Shown here piece after piece: positions 18,279 through 26,296 of a stretch of DNA of 64,000 nucleotides (position 1 is its first letter; every line of letters begins with the position of its first letter). Both the position numbers and the translations under genes were made by a program. The DNA is taken from assembly GCA_020882975.1 (NCBI GenBank), contig JAHRFD010000002.1, positions 256,039 to 320,038 of the forward strand, in the 5' to 3' direction. The stretch comes from Microcoleus sp. EPA2 (GTDB taxonomy: Bacteria > Cyanobacteriota > Cyanobacteriia > Cyanobacteriales > Microcoleaceae). The notes beneath the pieces are model-generated. The model was given only the letters and a program-made list of their open reading frames with translations. It did not search any database and was not told the origin of the DNA.

Positions 18279-19787
18279 TCAACAAAATAATTGAATTATT
18301 GTCGGCTTAGTCACTTTTCCCATTGCATTTCTAGGTAATTCTTCAACTGTCAAAATTCGGGTTGGGACTTTATACACAGCCAATTGCTCTTTTGCCCAAC
18401 TCCTGAAAGATGCTAAGTTTAAACTGGATTCCGATCGCAATACTAATGCAGCACAAACTCGTTCACCCCATTCTACATCCTCAACCCCTACCACTGCACA
18501 TTCTTGAATCTCTGGATGCGATCGCAATACTTCCTCTATTTCCAAAGCTGAAACTTTATAGCCTCCGGTTTTGATGATATCCACACTCATCCTTCCGAGG
18601 ATGCGATAGTTGTCATTCTCCACTACTGCAAAATCTCCTGTACAAAACCAGCCTGCTTGGAAAGTTTTGGCTGTTGCTTGGGGGTTTTGCCAATATTCCA
18701 GAAATACTCCGGGACTTTTGACTTGAATTTCTCCTGGTGTTCCTGCTGTTACTAATTCTCCTTTTTCGTTGACTAATCGCACTTCCACACCAGGTAGAGG
18801 TTTTCCTACATATCCCGCTGCTCGTTTACCTTGTAAAGGGTTGGATAAGGCCATGCCAATTTCTGTCATCCCATAACGTTCTAGCAGAAAATGACTGCTG
18901 ATTTTTTGCCATTTTTCTAATACTTGAACTGGTAATGCTGCTGAACCTGAAACCATTAGGCGCATTTTTGCACAACTTTTCGATCGGCTTTTTTGGCGTT
19001 CTTCGGTAGCGGTTTCCCACGCAGTAATCAATTTTACATAAATCGTTGGTACTGCCATAAATAAGGTTAAATCACCGTCACAAATTCGATTCCAAACTGT
19101 TTCAGCATCAAATTTGCTCAGCATTTCGCACTCTGCGCCGGCCCATAAAGCACAGGTTAATACATTGACAATTCCGTGTATGTGATGTAAGGGAAGTACG
19201 TGGAGAATGCGATCGCTTGATGTCCATTCCCAAGCGTCGATTAAGCTGGTTACTTGAGCTTGAATATTTTGATGAGTGGTTACTACTCCTTTTGGTTTTC
19301 CTGTTGTACCGCTGGTGTAGAGAATTAAGGCGCGTCTGGTGATATCTATTTCTGGGAGAGGGCTAATCTGGGTGGGAAGGGTTTCGGAAGTGAGGATAAA
19401 TCCTAGGTTGTGCGATCGGGCGATCGGGCGCAATAAATCTTCAAAATTGGGATGGGCAACAATAATTGATGCTCCCGAATTGGTGATAACATACTCTAAT
19501 TCTGGTCGCGGGTGGGACACGCATAGAGGTACGGCGATCGCACCGGCGCGCCAAATTCCCCACAGGGTAGCGACATACTCAAATCCAGACGGAATCAGAA
19601 ATGCAATTCGTTGTTCTTGTAAATCTGTCACATCCTGAAGCAATTTTGTTGCTATTTGGCTGGATGTGTGCAGTAAATCCCCATAGGTATATGTTTGTTC
19701 CAAGGTGGCGATCGCCCTGCGCTCTTTGTGTTCTAGAGCACGATTTATTAAGGGGAGATTTACGTTTTGAGTATTTATCTGAATCAT
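18279..19787 (-). CDS. Acyl-CoA synthetase, malonyl-CoA synthetase (MatB/ACSF3)-like
   Basis: ANL-superfamily adenylating enzyme of 502 residues from the ATG at 19787 (MIQINTQNVNL); the frame extends to 19820 with another ATG. The ATP-binding P-loop YTSGTTGKPKGVV, the ERYGMTEIGMALSNPL segment and the C-terminal hinge and lysine region (LPRNAMGKVTK) are intact. The TEIGMALSNPL and GKPLPGVEVRL context is most like malonyl/methylmalonyl-CoA synthetases, but acyl specificity is inferred only. The reaction is acid + ATP + CoA to acyl-CoA + AMP + PPi. Divergent from the nucleotidyltransferase at 19983. Confidence 0.85.
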   Translation of the reverse strand: MIQINTQNVNLPLINRALEHKERRAIATLEQTYTYGDLLHTSSQIATKLLQDVTDLQEQRIAFLIPSGFEYVATLWGIWRAGAIAVPLCVSHPRPELEYVITNSGASIIVAHPNFEDLLRPIARSHNLGFILTSETLPTQISPLPEIDITRRALILYTSGTTGKPKGVVTTHQNIQAQVTSLIDAWEWTSSDRILHVLPLHHIHGIVNVLTCALWAGAECEMLSKFDAETVWNRICDGDLTLFMAVPTIYVKLITAWETATEERQKSRSKSCAKMRLMVSGSAALPVQVLEKWQKISSHFLLERYGMTEIGMALSNPLQGKRAAGYVGKPLPGVEVRLVNEKGELVTAGTPGEIQVKSPGVFLEYWQNPQATAKTFQAGWFCTGDFAVVENDNYRILGRMSVDIIKTGGYKVSALEIEEVLRSHPEIQECAVVGVEDVEWGERVCAALVLRSESSLNLASFRSWAKEQLAVYKVPTRILTVEELPRNAMGKVTKPTIIQLFC

Positions 19788-19829
19788 GTCGGTAATCAGA
19801 AGTGCGATCGATCTCAGCATAACTTGAAA

Positions 19830-19952
19830 TTATAATGTGGTTGAGTTATCATTAAATATCTCCAATAATTCTTGTGGAATAGGCAAAATAGCCTGTTCAA
19901 AGCTGGCTTTTCTGGAGATGTCTATTATATCAGCCTCAATCAACTCAGCCAT
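19830..19952 (-). CDS. Possible small protein of 40 residues
   Basis: A short open frame ATG 19952 to TAA 19830 encodes MAELIEADIIDISRKASFEQ and 20 further residues, with amino-acid composition like a real protein. It sits just upstream of the acyl-CoA synthetase on the same strand. No family recognised; it could be a gene fragment, for example an antitoxin remnant. Confidence 0.3.
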   Translation of the reverse strand: MAELIEADIIDISRKASFEQAILPIPQELLEIFNDNSTTL

Positions 19953-19982
19953 TTAGAAACCACTTACCCTGCTTAAATCCCG

Positions 19983-20531
19983 ATGAATACACAATACATG
20001 ATTGCGTTAATTCATCGCCTATTTGCCACAGCAGAAACAATCAATTTACCACTTTGGTTACAAGGTGGTTGGGCGATAGACGGCAAACTTCATCGCATCA
20101 CGCGAGAACATCAAGATATTGATGTTGCATTTCCTGCTGAGCGCAAAGCAGAGTTTATTTCGCTGCTTCAGTCCCTCGGTGGTGGTGCAATTACACAAAC
20201 AGATTACGGTTTTTTGATAGCCTTAGATGGAGTGATTATTGACTGTGAACCCTGTGTACTGATTGGTGAAAATTATGAGCTTGAAGGGCTTCCGGCTGGT
20301 ACTTGTCCTTGGGAAAAACAGGGAAATATTGCCGGTCAATTTTTACGCTGTACAAGTTGGGAGGCGATTCTCTGGGACTATTTCTATTATCTAGAAGAAG
20401 TGCCACAGTCTTCATGGCGCGCCCAGGACTTTGAAAGCTATGCTTTGGTGAAAGCATCTTTCGGCGATGCAGCATCAGCGCGTCTTCACGAACAGTTCCA
20501 GGAACAAGTTAGTGTGGTAAAACTTGATTAA
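19983..20531 (+). CDS. Nucleotidyltransferase, aminoglycoside/lincosamide adenylyltransferase-like
   Basis: 182 residues with the signature QGGWAIDGKLHRITREHQDIDVAF split over residues about 26-50, matching the pol-beta-like nucleotidyltransferases of the LinA/ANT(2'') type. GG and the DxD pair (Asp47, Asp49) form the nucleotide and metal site; a third acidic residue lies in IIDCEP. Family members transfer AMP to antibiotic hydroxyls, but chromosomal cyanobacterial relatives have no established substrate, so resistance is not claimed. Transcribed alone, convergent with the histone-deacetylase-family gene. Confidence 0.8.
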   Translation: MNTQYMIALIHRLFATAETINLPLWLQGGWAIDGKLHRITREHQDIDVAFPAERKAEFISLLQSLGGGAITQTDYGFLIALDGVIIDCEPCVLIGENYELEGLPAGTCPWEKQGNIAGQFLRCTSWEAILWDYFYYLEEVPQSSWRAQDFESYALVKASFGDAASARLHEQFQEQVSVVKLD

Positions 20532-20544
20532 TTAGTGCCGCAAA

Positions 20545-21561
20545 CTAAACATAGGTTGCTAAAGTCCTGATGTGGGCGGTAGCTGCTGCTACTGTCACTG
20601 GTAATCTGTAGCCACCTCCATGAGTAGAGAGCACTGGACATCCCCATCTCTTAACAAAATCTAGTAGAATTTCGGTCAGTTTACAGAAATCAGCATTTGT
20701 CCAATCTGTGATGTCCTTCCCACAATCATCTCTGTGGGAATCATAACCAGAAAAAATAGTAACTAGGTCTGGTTCCCACGGTACATTTTCTAAAGCTTGC
20801 CGAAAAGTGCTGATACTCTGATGGGCGTAGTAGAATCGACCAGTTATACCCTCTGATTGCAAAACTTCTACTGGAAAAGATTCAGGAATCAGCGGAATGT
20901 TACAATGTCCAACAGTTTCGGCAATGGTTGTTGTGCCAGCTTTCAAGTCGGAGGCTTTCGCCATGTAGATATCTACACCACTATGAATGCTAATACAATA
21001 GACGCTAGGATCGTTGCTAAAAATTGACTGAGTTCCATCGCCATGATGAATATCCCAGTCAACTATCAATACTTTTTCAAATCTTTGTGTCTGAGCATAT
21101 CGAGCAGCAGCAGCTAGAGGATTTAAGATACAGTAACCGTGTCCCCAATTCCTATGAGCATGATGTCCTACCATACTGAAGCAGTAAGCCCGTTCTAGGT
21201 TTCCCTGTTTCATTTGGTCGATCGCTTCCATCATACCTCCCAAACCATAGATATAACCGGGCAAACAATACTCTAAACCTTGGCATTCCATACTCAAGTC
21301 TGGTAAGGCTAGGCTGATGTTATCTAGTGGTTTACCGAGGGCTTGTAATATCAATTTGCGGAGATATTGTCCAGCATGAACCTTCTGATAATCACTCATT
21401 TTTGCTTTTCTTAAGGGTAAGGCTGGATAGTCTGTCAGAGATTTTTGAAGAGCTTGTCTGACTTGATTGTAGTAATTAAAAGAATATCCGGTAAAAGAAA
21501 TTGTTTGTATTAACTTGGAAGTAGAAAATGTTTGGGGGTGTAGATAGGTAGCAAGCTGCAT
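20545..21561 (-). CDS. Histone-deacetylase-family (AcuC/HDAC-like) Zn-hydrolase
   Basis: 338 residues with the arginase/deacetylase fold signatures. Active-site histidines occur in MVGHHAHR, zinc ligands in VDWDIHHGDGTQ (Asp and His) and FSGYDSHRDD (Asp), and THGGGY near the C-terminus supports the family. Bacterial members remove acetyl groups from lysines, polyamines or other acetylamides; the substrate here is unknown. Full length. It is convergent with the nucleotidyltransferase and followed upstream by about 170 bases without a gene and then the broken hepT. Confidence 0.9.
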   Translation of the reverse strand: MQLATYLHPQTFSTSKLIQTISFTGYSFNYYNQVRQALQKSLTDYPALPLRKAKMSDYQKVHAGQYLRKLILQALGKPLDNISLALPDLSMECQGLEYCLPGYIYGLGGMMEAIDQMKQGNLERAYCFSMVGHHAHRNWGHGYCILNPLAAAARYAQTQRFEKVLIVDWDIHHGDGTQSIFSNDPSVYCISIHSGVDIYMAKASDLKAGTTTIAETVGHCNIPLIPESFPVEVLQSEGITGRFYYAHQSISTFRQALENVPWEPDLVTIFSGYDSHRDDCGKDITDWTNADFCKLTEILLDFVKRWGCPVLSTHGGGYRLPVTVAAATAHIRTLATYV

Positions 21562-21734
21562 CGTTTTATTTTGGCAGTCAAACTGAAGAGATTAATTGTA
21601 ATGAAATGCCTACTATTTTTAAGCAAGCATAATACCACAGTTACTGCATTTTATCAAGCTCTGCAAAAAACTTGACGACCTCCTGTGATTGCCAAGGGTG
21701 AATCGGATGCTGGGGTTCAGGTTGGGGCCATGGG

Positions 21735-21938
21735 CTATGTAGCCACAATACAGCTAGGGTGCGATCGCAATTCTGAAGAAATGGGTGTCACCGCTGCACG
21801 GATAATCAGAAGTTGAAACACGATCGCAGATTGCGTTTTATCATCATTGAGAAATGCACTTTTGTCCATGTTACCTTTATATTGCAGGACTTTTTGAGCA
21901 GCCGTGGCAATGTCTAGTAAGGAAGCGCGATCGCGATT
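21735..21938 (-). pseudogene. Truncated hepT (HEPN toxin) remnant
   Basis: A frame of 67 codons reads NRDRASLLDIATAAQKVLQY and KGNMDKSAFLNDDKTQSAIV, then FQLLIIRAAVTPISSELRSH before stopping at 21735. This matches the first half of HepT (DUF86) toxins, which are usually about 110-140 residues. The catalytic HEPN motif R-x4-6-H lies in the missing C-terminal half. The start is also damaged: AAT occupies the place of ATG next to the mntA stop. HepT normally is an RNase neutralised by MntA-dependent AMPylation. I judge this copy non-functional. Confidence 0.75.
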
Positions 21939-22248
21939 ATTTGATATAGATAGTTTGAGCCGTAGACAGAATTTCTTGACGGCGAATCCAGTTAGAACTG
22001 CGCTCGATCGCTCTTTTACTGATTAGATCAACTGGTCTGCTTAGCAATGCTTCGAGTTCTTCCTGCATTTGGGCGCGATCGAGTAGACCCCAGTTGGCTG
22101 TGGGAGCAAAAGCAACTAAGATATCGATGTCGCTGTCTGCATGAAAGTCGTCCCGAAGGATCGAACCAAAGAGGGAGAGTTCGATGATTTGCCAATGTTG
22201 GCACAATTTCGTAATTTGGTCAATTGGTAGGGCGATCGCGGTTTTCAT
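21937..22248 (-). CDS. mntA: MntA-type nucleotidyltransferase antitoxin
   Basis: 103 residues of the minimal nucleotidyltransferase (MNT) family, with the catalytic motif GSILRDDFHADSDIDILV intact, including the two metal-binding aspartates of SDIDI. In characterised HepT-MntA systems this enzyme AMPylates HepT and blocks its RNase activity. It overlaps the upstream small gene by an ATGA junction and abuts the broken hepT. The antitoxin frame is complete whereas the toxin is not. Confidence 0.85.
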   Translation of the reverse strand: MKTAIALPIDQITKLCQHWQIIELSLFGSILRDDFHADSDIDILVAFAPTANWGLLDRAQMQEELEALLSRPVDLISKRAIERSSNWIRRQEILSTAQTIYIK

Positions 22249-22634
22249 TCAGCCTCCTTATTTGTAGGCTCAAGTTGGACTCCTTTTGCTTCCAATCGAT
22301 AGCGTTCCTCGTCTACTTCTAATTTTAAAATTTGCTGATGATTCTCACAGTAATCAATCGCTTCATAGATAGCAGACAGTGGTAAATCCCAATTTTTGGC
22401 TGCTTGTTCGGGTGACATTTGATTAGCAGTCATGTCTCGACAAATAGTCGATACCAGTAATTTACGTCCTTTAATGTACAGTTGTTTGCGCCAAGCATGA
22501 GGACGTGCAACTAAATATTGCCAATTTTCGATTTCCGGTGTAGTTTGGAGCGATTGAACGATCGCACTTAGCAGGGCAAGGCGATCGCTGATTGAGAGTT
22601 GGCTGGCTTTTTCTTTAAGCTCTTGCAAGGACAT
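22245..22634 (-). CDS. Small DUF433-like protein in the mntA operon
   Basis: 129 residues from ATG 22634 (MSLQELKEKASQLSISDRL), chosen over an in-frame start 18 bases earlier. The N-terminal helix is like those of cyanobacterial antitoxins (SDRLALLSAIVQSLQ), and the C-terminal half resembles DUF433-type helix-turn-helix (CRDMTANQMSPEQAAKNW). It probably binds DNA and serves as an antitoxin or regulator of the operon. Its stop overlaps the mntA start by 4 bases. The 30-bp palindrome at 22669 lies 35 bases upstream. Confidence 0.65.
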   Translation of the reverse strand: MSLQELKEKASQLSISDRLALLSAIVQSLQTTPEIENWQYLVARPHAWRKQLYIKGRKLLVSTICRDMTANQMSPEQAAKNWDLPLSAIYEAIDYCENHQQILKLEVDEERYRLEAKGVQLEPTNKEAE

Positions 22635-22668
22635 ATAAAAATACTCCAACAAAGGTTGGTATCTGAAT

Positions 22669-22698
22669 TATAGTACATTTGATATCAAATGTACTATA
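22669..22698. promoter_or_regulatory. 30-bp perfect palindrome, predicted shared operator
   Basis: A perfect palindrome with half-site TATAGTACATTTGAT centred between 22683 and 22684. It lies in the 72-bp gap between the divergent starts at 22634 (minus) and 22707 (plus). Both flanking operons encode putative DNA-binding antitoxins, so it is a strong candidate operator for autoregulation of one or both. The AT-rich sequence may also supply the promoter -10 elements. Confidence 0.75.
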
Positions 22699-22706
22699 TT
22701 ATAATT

Positions 22707-23096
22707 ATGAATCCACCCCTAAAGACTGTTGAATGGATTGCCAGTTCCCTTGATGACTTAAAAGACTTTCCTGAAGAAGTTCAGCAGGTCATAGGGTATG
22801 CCTTGTATCAAGCGCAATGTGGTAAGAAGCACCCAGACGCGAAGCCACTCAAAGGGTTCAAAGGTTCAGGAGTTCTGGAAGTTGTAGAAAACTTTGACGG
22901 AGACACTTACCGATCGGTTTACACGGTCAGATTTGAGGGGGCTGTGTATGTCTTGCACATCTTTCAGAAAAAATCTAAGCATGGAATTGCCACTCCCAAA
23001 CAAGACATTGAACTGATTGAGGCGCGACTAAAACGAGCCAAACAGCATTATGAACAATACTACAAACAATCTCTAAAGGATGACAAAAATGAATGA
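22707..23096 (+). CDS. HigB/RelE-like toxin (phage-derived Gp49-like family)
   Basis: 129 residues from ATG 22707 (MNPPLKTVEWIASSLDDLK). Upstream in-frame codons run through the palindrome and are not used. The sequence matches the Gp49-like/HigB branch of the RelE superfamily, with DDLKDFPEEVQQVIGYAL, KPLKGF, TYRSVYTVRF, AVYVLHIFQKKSKHG and a basic C-terminal helix. Such toxins are ribosome-dependent mRNA interferases. It overlaps the helix-turn-helix gene downstream by 8 bases. It appears intact, unlike the toxins at 21735, 38323, 39320 and 43109. Confidence 0.85.
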   Translation: MNPPLKTVEWIASSLDDLKDFPEEVQQVIGYALYQAQCGKKHPDAKPLKGFKGSGVLEVVENFDGDTYRSVYTVRFEGAVYVLHIFQKKSKHGIATPKQDIELIEARLKRAKQHYEQYYKQSLKDDKNE

Positions 23097-23418
23097 TGAA
23101 ATTAAGGTGCGATCGAGTAGTGGAAATGTTTTTGCGGATCTAGGGCTGCCAAATTCTTCAGAATTATTGATTAAAGCGGAACTTGTTCGCCAAATTAGTG
23201 AACTAATTACAGTGCGAAAATTGACCCAGATTGAAGCAGCAAAATGCCTGGGAATCGATCGGTCTAAAATCACTGATTTGCTGCGTGGAAAACTATATGA
23301 GTTTTCAATCGATCGCCTATTCCGGTTCTTAAATGCGCTGGGTAGTGATGTGGAGATTCGGGTGATTGCAAAGCCTGAATCTGATTCTCAGGCTAAGACA
23401 AGGGTGGTTGCTATATGA
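23089..23418 (+). CDS. HigA-like helix-turn-helix antitoxin
   Basis: 109 residues from ATG 23089, supported by AAAGGA eight bases upstream; an alternative ATG at 23080 overlaps that ribosome binding site. It has an XRE-type helix-turn-helix (RKLTQIEAAKCLGIDRSKI) and the GKLYEFSIDRLFRFLNALG segment typical of HigA partners of Gp49-like toxins. It should bind the toxin and repress the operon, perhaps at the 30-bp palindrome upstream of the toxin gene. Confidence 0.87.
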   Translation: MNDEIKVRSSSGNVFADLGLPNSSELLIKAELVRQISELITVRKLTQIEAAKCLGIDRSKITDLLRGKLYEFSIDRLFRFLNALGSDVEIRVIAKPESDSQAKTRVVAI

Positions 23419-23435
23419 TGTCGTTTTACTGACAA

Positions 23436-23771
23436 CTACTCGTAGCGTACCTTCTTAGATTTAATCACCTTACTTACATCATCGTGCCTTTGCCCCTCAA
23501 TAATATCCTTGAGATGAATTTGCCCATTAATATACTGAACGTGGATGCGCCAACCTGAGACTTTATCGATATCAGCACGATAAATTGCCTGCTTCACACC
23601 CTTTACTTTGTGCAGTCTCGTTTTAAGAAAATTTCTGGTTCTGTGACATTCGTTGTCTTCAAGTTCTGCCAAAGCTTCCAGAAAACAAATTTTCAGCTCG
23701 TCATCTGGCAAAATCTTCATTGCTTCGTAAATAATGCCATATTCATCGCAGAGCGTAATAGTCTGTGCCAT
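23436..23771 (-). CDS. Small protein of a putative toxin-antitoxin pair
   Basis: 111 residues, acidic N-terminal helix region (about 15-45) and a basic C-terminal half (GVKQAIYRADIDKVSGWRIH; KSKKVRYE) that has a RelE-like flavour. It ends convergent to the HigA gene and begins 8 bases after the RelE-like gene at 23780 on the same strand, so the two are likely cotranscribed. No family is recognised with confidence. It could be the partner of that protein. Confidence 0.55.
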   Translation of the reverse strand: MAQTITLCDEYGIIYEAMKILPDDELKICFLEALAELEDNECHRTRNFLKTRLHKVKGVKQAIYRADIDKVSGWRIHVQYINGQIHLKDIIEGQRHDDVSKVIKSKKVRYE

Positions 23772-23779
23772 AAATAAGC

Positions 23780-24163
23780 TTACGAAATTTGGGCATTTGC
23801 TAGATTGTGGTGAGGCATATCTTGATATAAAGATTCTGCTACACTCTGATATACTTTATCTAGTTCATCGTGTTTGACTACTCGAAAAAGAGTAAAAATA
23901 ACTTGCCCAAAAATTGGATCTTCGTCAACTGCCCAAATTACTCTTAATGTTCGAGAAACTGTTAGTGTGTACAGTGAAGATTCGTAACCATTAAGATTTG
24001 TCGGTAGGGGAAGGCGACGCAGCTTGCGATAAAGCTCGGCTTTTTTAGTTGGGAAGAGGCTAGCGCAATCGTTGATTTTTTGAATTGCTGCTGATTTTTC
24101 ATCTTCACTCAACTTAGTAAGATCGTTTTCAAAGCCCTTTGTTGACTCAATTAGAATATCCAC
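23780..24163 (-). CDS. RelE-superfamily-like toxin candidate
   Basis: 127 residues. The layout is that of RelE/ParE-type proteins: N-terminal helices (KGFENDLTKLSEDEKSAAIQ), then LRRLPLPTNLNGYESSLYTL, TVSRTLRVIWAVDED and FTLFRVVKHDELDKVY as beta strands. Basic and aromatic residues usual at RelE active sites are partly present (SRTLRVIW). The assignment is by pattern only. It is followed 8 bases later by the gene at 23436-23771. Confidence 0.55.
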   Translation of the reverse strand: MDILIESTKGFENDLTKLSEDEKSAAIQKINDCASLFPTKKAELYRKLRRLPLPTNLNGYESSLYTLTVSRTLRVIWAVDEDPIFGQVIFTLFRVVKHDELDKVYQSVAESLYQDMPHHNLANAQIS

Positions 24164-24204
24164 GTTACTAACCGCCAGTGTGATTAAGTTTATTATTTAG
24201 AAGT

Positions 24205-25383
24205 TTAGCTTCCACTGGAAGACTCAGAATGGTTATCTTTTTCTTTCAATTTTTGATCGATTTCACTAATGAAGCTTTCAACTTTAGAGATAATATCATC
24301 AACACTTCTGCTATCAATATTACTCTCTATGCCGTCTTTAGTCTTTCCGTTCCTGTGTACTAAATCGTGCCTTATTGATACAGCTTTTTGAATTTGAGAG
24401 AATTCGGGAAACTCAATGTTCAGTATTTTTTCGTACATTTTACTCACTTTATCTAAGTTATGGTAAAGGACTTCTAACATTGCCTTCTTCGCTATTTCTT
24501 CGGATTTGCTAGCAAAGTCAAGAAGTTCATTCATGCCAATTTTTTGCTGTTTAAAGTCTTTGAATGATGTAAAAAAAGATTTCAAATAGTTTTCGTTTGA
24601 CAAAACCGTATTTATGAACGCATCAGATAGATAAGTTTCGAGACACGCTATTACGCCAACATAAAGATGTCTTCTCAGAGTTTTATTTGCTTTGGCGTCT
24701 GGCACACTGAGTTTGTTCAATACTCGCAAGCTTGCAATCTCATCCAGGAAAGTAAGATAAAAATCAGTATTAGAGAGTATTGCTTCTAATTGATATTTGT
24801 CTGTATAATCCTCTTCTATCTCATCTGCCTGCCAAGACTCTTGCCAGGTTCCTGTTCGGCTGTTTAAACCGAGAAAACCCATGCTTTCTGTATAGAGATG
24901 CGGAACAATCTCATTTATTAAAAACTGTTCCCAACATTTCAGACGCTCATGAGTTGATAAACCTAAATCTAAATCTTGTCTACAAAAAGTCTCAGATTTT
25001 TCTGACCATTCCTGGAATAGGTCATAGACTGGTTTCACAGGATAAAAGCAGGGCTGGATATCATTTTGGATCAAGCATTTCATGAACTCTTTTCCATACC
25101 GACCACCTGTCCCAGATATGTTAATGTTCATTCCATTTTCATGAATGAACCCTGTAACTTGACCGATCGTCCCTGGTTCACGAAATAAAGCTATTGCAGC
25201 ATTAATATGGGTACGAGTGATGTTATCAGGTCTGGCTTCTTCACCTGAGTATTCAAAACCTGCTTCAGGACAAACAACAATCACAGCAAGCAGTCGTTTC
25301 CTAAAACGAGTAATTGCATCTCTCATCATCTCGCCACCGTAGGGATTACCAGATTCACATACCGGAACTAAGTTAATCTGCAT
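24205..25383 (-). CDS. HEPN-domain protein with unknown N-terminal domain
   Basis: 392 residues. The C-terminal part (about 235-375) has HEPN character: RRHLYVGVIACLETYLSDAF, two long helices, and near its end SIRHDLVHRNG, which fits the R-x4-H catalytic motif of RNase-active HEPN domains. The N-terminal half (about 1-200) contains PGTIGQVTGFIHENGMNINI and is not recognised. The tail is charged and Ser-rich. HEPN proteins are common as toxins and in phage defence. It sits between small toxin-antitoxin genes and a DUF433/DUF5615 pair, all on the minus strand. Confidence 0.65.
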   Translation of the reverse strand: MQINLVPVCESGNPYGGEMMRDAITRFRKRLLAVIVVCPEAGFEYSGEEARPDNITRTHINAAIALFREPGTIGQVTGFIHENGMNINISGTGGRYGKEFMKCLIQNDIQPCFYPVKPVYDLFQEWSEKSETFCRQDLDLGLSTHERLKCWEQFLINEIVPHLYTESMGFLGLNSRTGTWQESWQADEIEEDYTDKYQLEAILSNTDFYLTFLDEIASLRVLNKLSVPDAKANKTLRRHLYVGVIACLETYLSDAFINTVLSNENYLKSFFTSFKDFKQQKIGMNELLDFASKSEEIAKKAMLEVLYHNLDKVSKMYEKILNIEFPEFSQIQKAVSIRHDLVHRNGKTKDGIESNIDSRSVDDIISKVESFISEIDQKLKEKDNHSESSSGS

Positions 25384-25502
25384 ACTGTTATCTCATCAAT
25401 GAACTTGAAGTTATATTATACTGGGTGCTCTTCGCAACTGGACTCGATCGAACTAAGTTAAACTAAGTCAGGTAAATGACTGTTTATACTGATGACTATT
25501 TT

Positions 25503-25877
25503 TTAGACATCCGGTATGAGTGGCAGACGGCGAATCCGAATACGGCTTGGCTCGATCGAAATGGCAGATCCTTGTTCTAGATCCTCCTCGCACTGAGCAA
25601 TTACCATCAGCAGCAAATCCATTAATGCTTGGGCGCGTAACCTTTCAATCCGAACGCGAATAACTGAGGGAGAAACTGCTTCATCAAGTGCTAGCAATGT
25701 ATGAAAATCTGCATCGAGGGTAACAACTATACGTTCCTCTTCTCTGGCTTTCTGGATGATTTCGGTATCTTCGGCTTGAGACATACCAATGTCACCAACA
25801 TGGATGGTGTCGATACCTGCATCACGTAATAATGCTGCCGCAGAAAGTGGTAATCCCTGGTCAAGCAACAGCTTCAT
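25503..25877 (-). CDS. DUF5615 PIN-like toxin
   Basis: 124 residues from ATG 25877 (MKLLLDQGLPLSAAALLRDA); a longer frame opens upstream but overlaps the DUF433 gene extensively. The acidic PIN-like residues are visible: Asp6 in LLLDQGLP, Asp28 region (TIHVGDIGM) and VTLDADFHTLL. DUF5615 proteins pair with DUF433 antitoxins and probably cut RNA. This is the only intact DUF5615 gene of the four present in the window; the other three are truncated. Its start overlaps the DUF433 stop by 17 bases. Confidence 0.85.
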   Translation of the reverse strand: MKLLLDQGLPLSAAALLRDAGIDTIHVGDIGMSQAEDTEIIQKAREEERIVVTLDADFHTLLALDEAVSPSVIRVRIERLRAQALMDLLLMVIAQCEEDLEQGSAISIEPSRIRIRRLPLIPDV

Positions 25878-26103
25878 AATGATTAGATAGCTCAATGATC
25901 CGATCGTCCAGGTAAGAGGATACAAAAATGAGAGCTTGTCGGATATCTTCATCCTCTAGTTCTGGAAACTCTTGATGTAGTTCTGCTCGATCAGGATAAG
26001 TTGCTAGCAGCTCGATTACCCGACGAACAGTCAGCCGAAGATCGCGAATACATGGTTGCCCATTCATCCGCTTGGGATTGCTGGTAATACGATCTATTTT
26101 CAT
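25861..26103 (-). CDS. DUF433 antitoxin
   Basis: 80 residues from ATG 26103 (MKIDRITSNPKRMNGQPCIR). Family features are the GQPCIRDLRLTVRRVIELL segment and the helix-turn-helix-like FPELEDEDIRQALIFVSSYL. It is the DNA-binding antitoxin partner of the DUF5615 gene, overlapping it by 17 bases. It forms an intact module, in contrast to the DUF433 genes at 38391, 39394 and 42758 whose toxins are broken. Confidence 0.87.
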   Translation of the reverse strand: MKIDRITSNPKRMNGQPCIRDLRLTVRRVIELLATYPDRAELHQEFPELEDEDIRQALIFVSSYLDDRIIELSNHYEAVA

Positions 26104-26296
26104 TGCTCCTAATCTCAACTCTTCCTTATTATTTTATATCCCATCTTGCCAGTTCGGAAACTTAGACTGATAAATTATCGCTGGCCTTGGGTGAAATCGC
26201 AAATCAAAATCAAGTGCGGTACAAGACATGATATAATCTAAAATACTGCAAATTGCTAGTGAATGTCAAAAGTTAAGTAGATAATTTGATATACTC

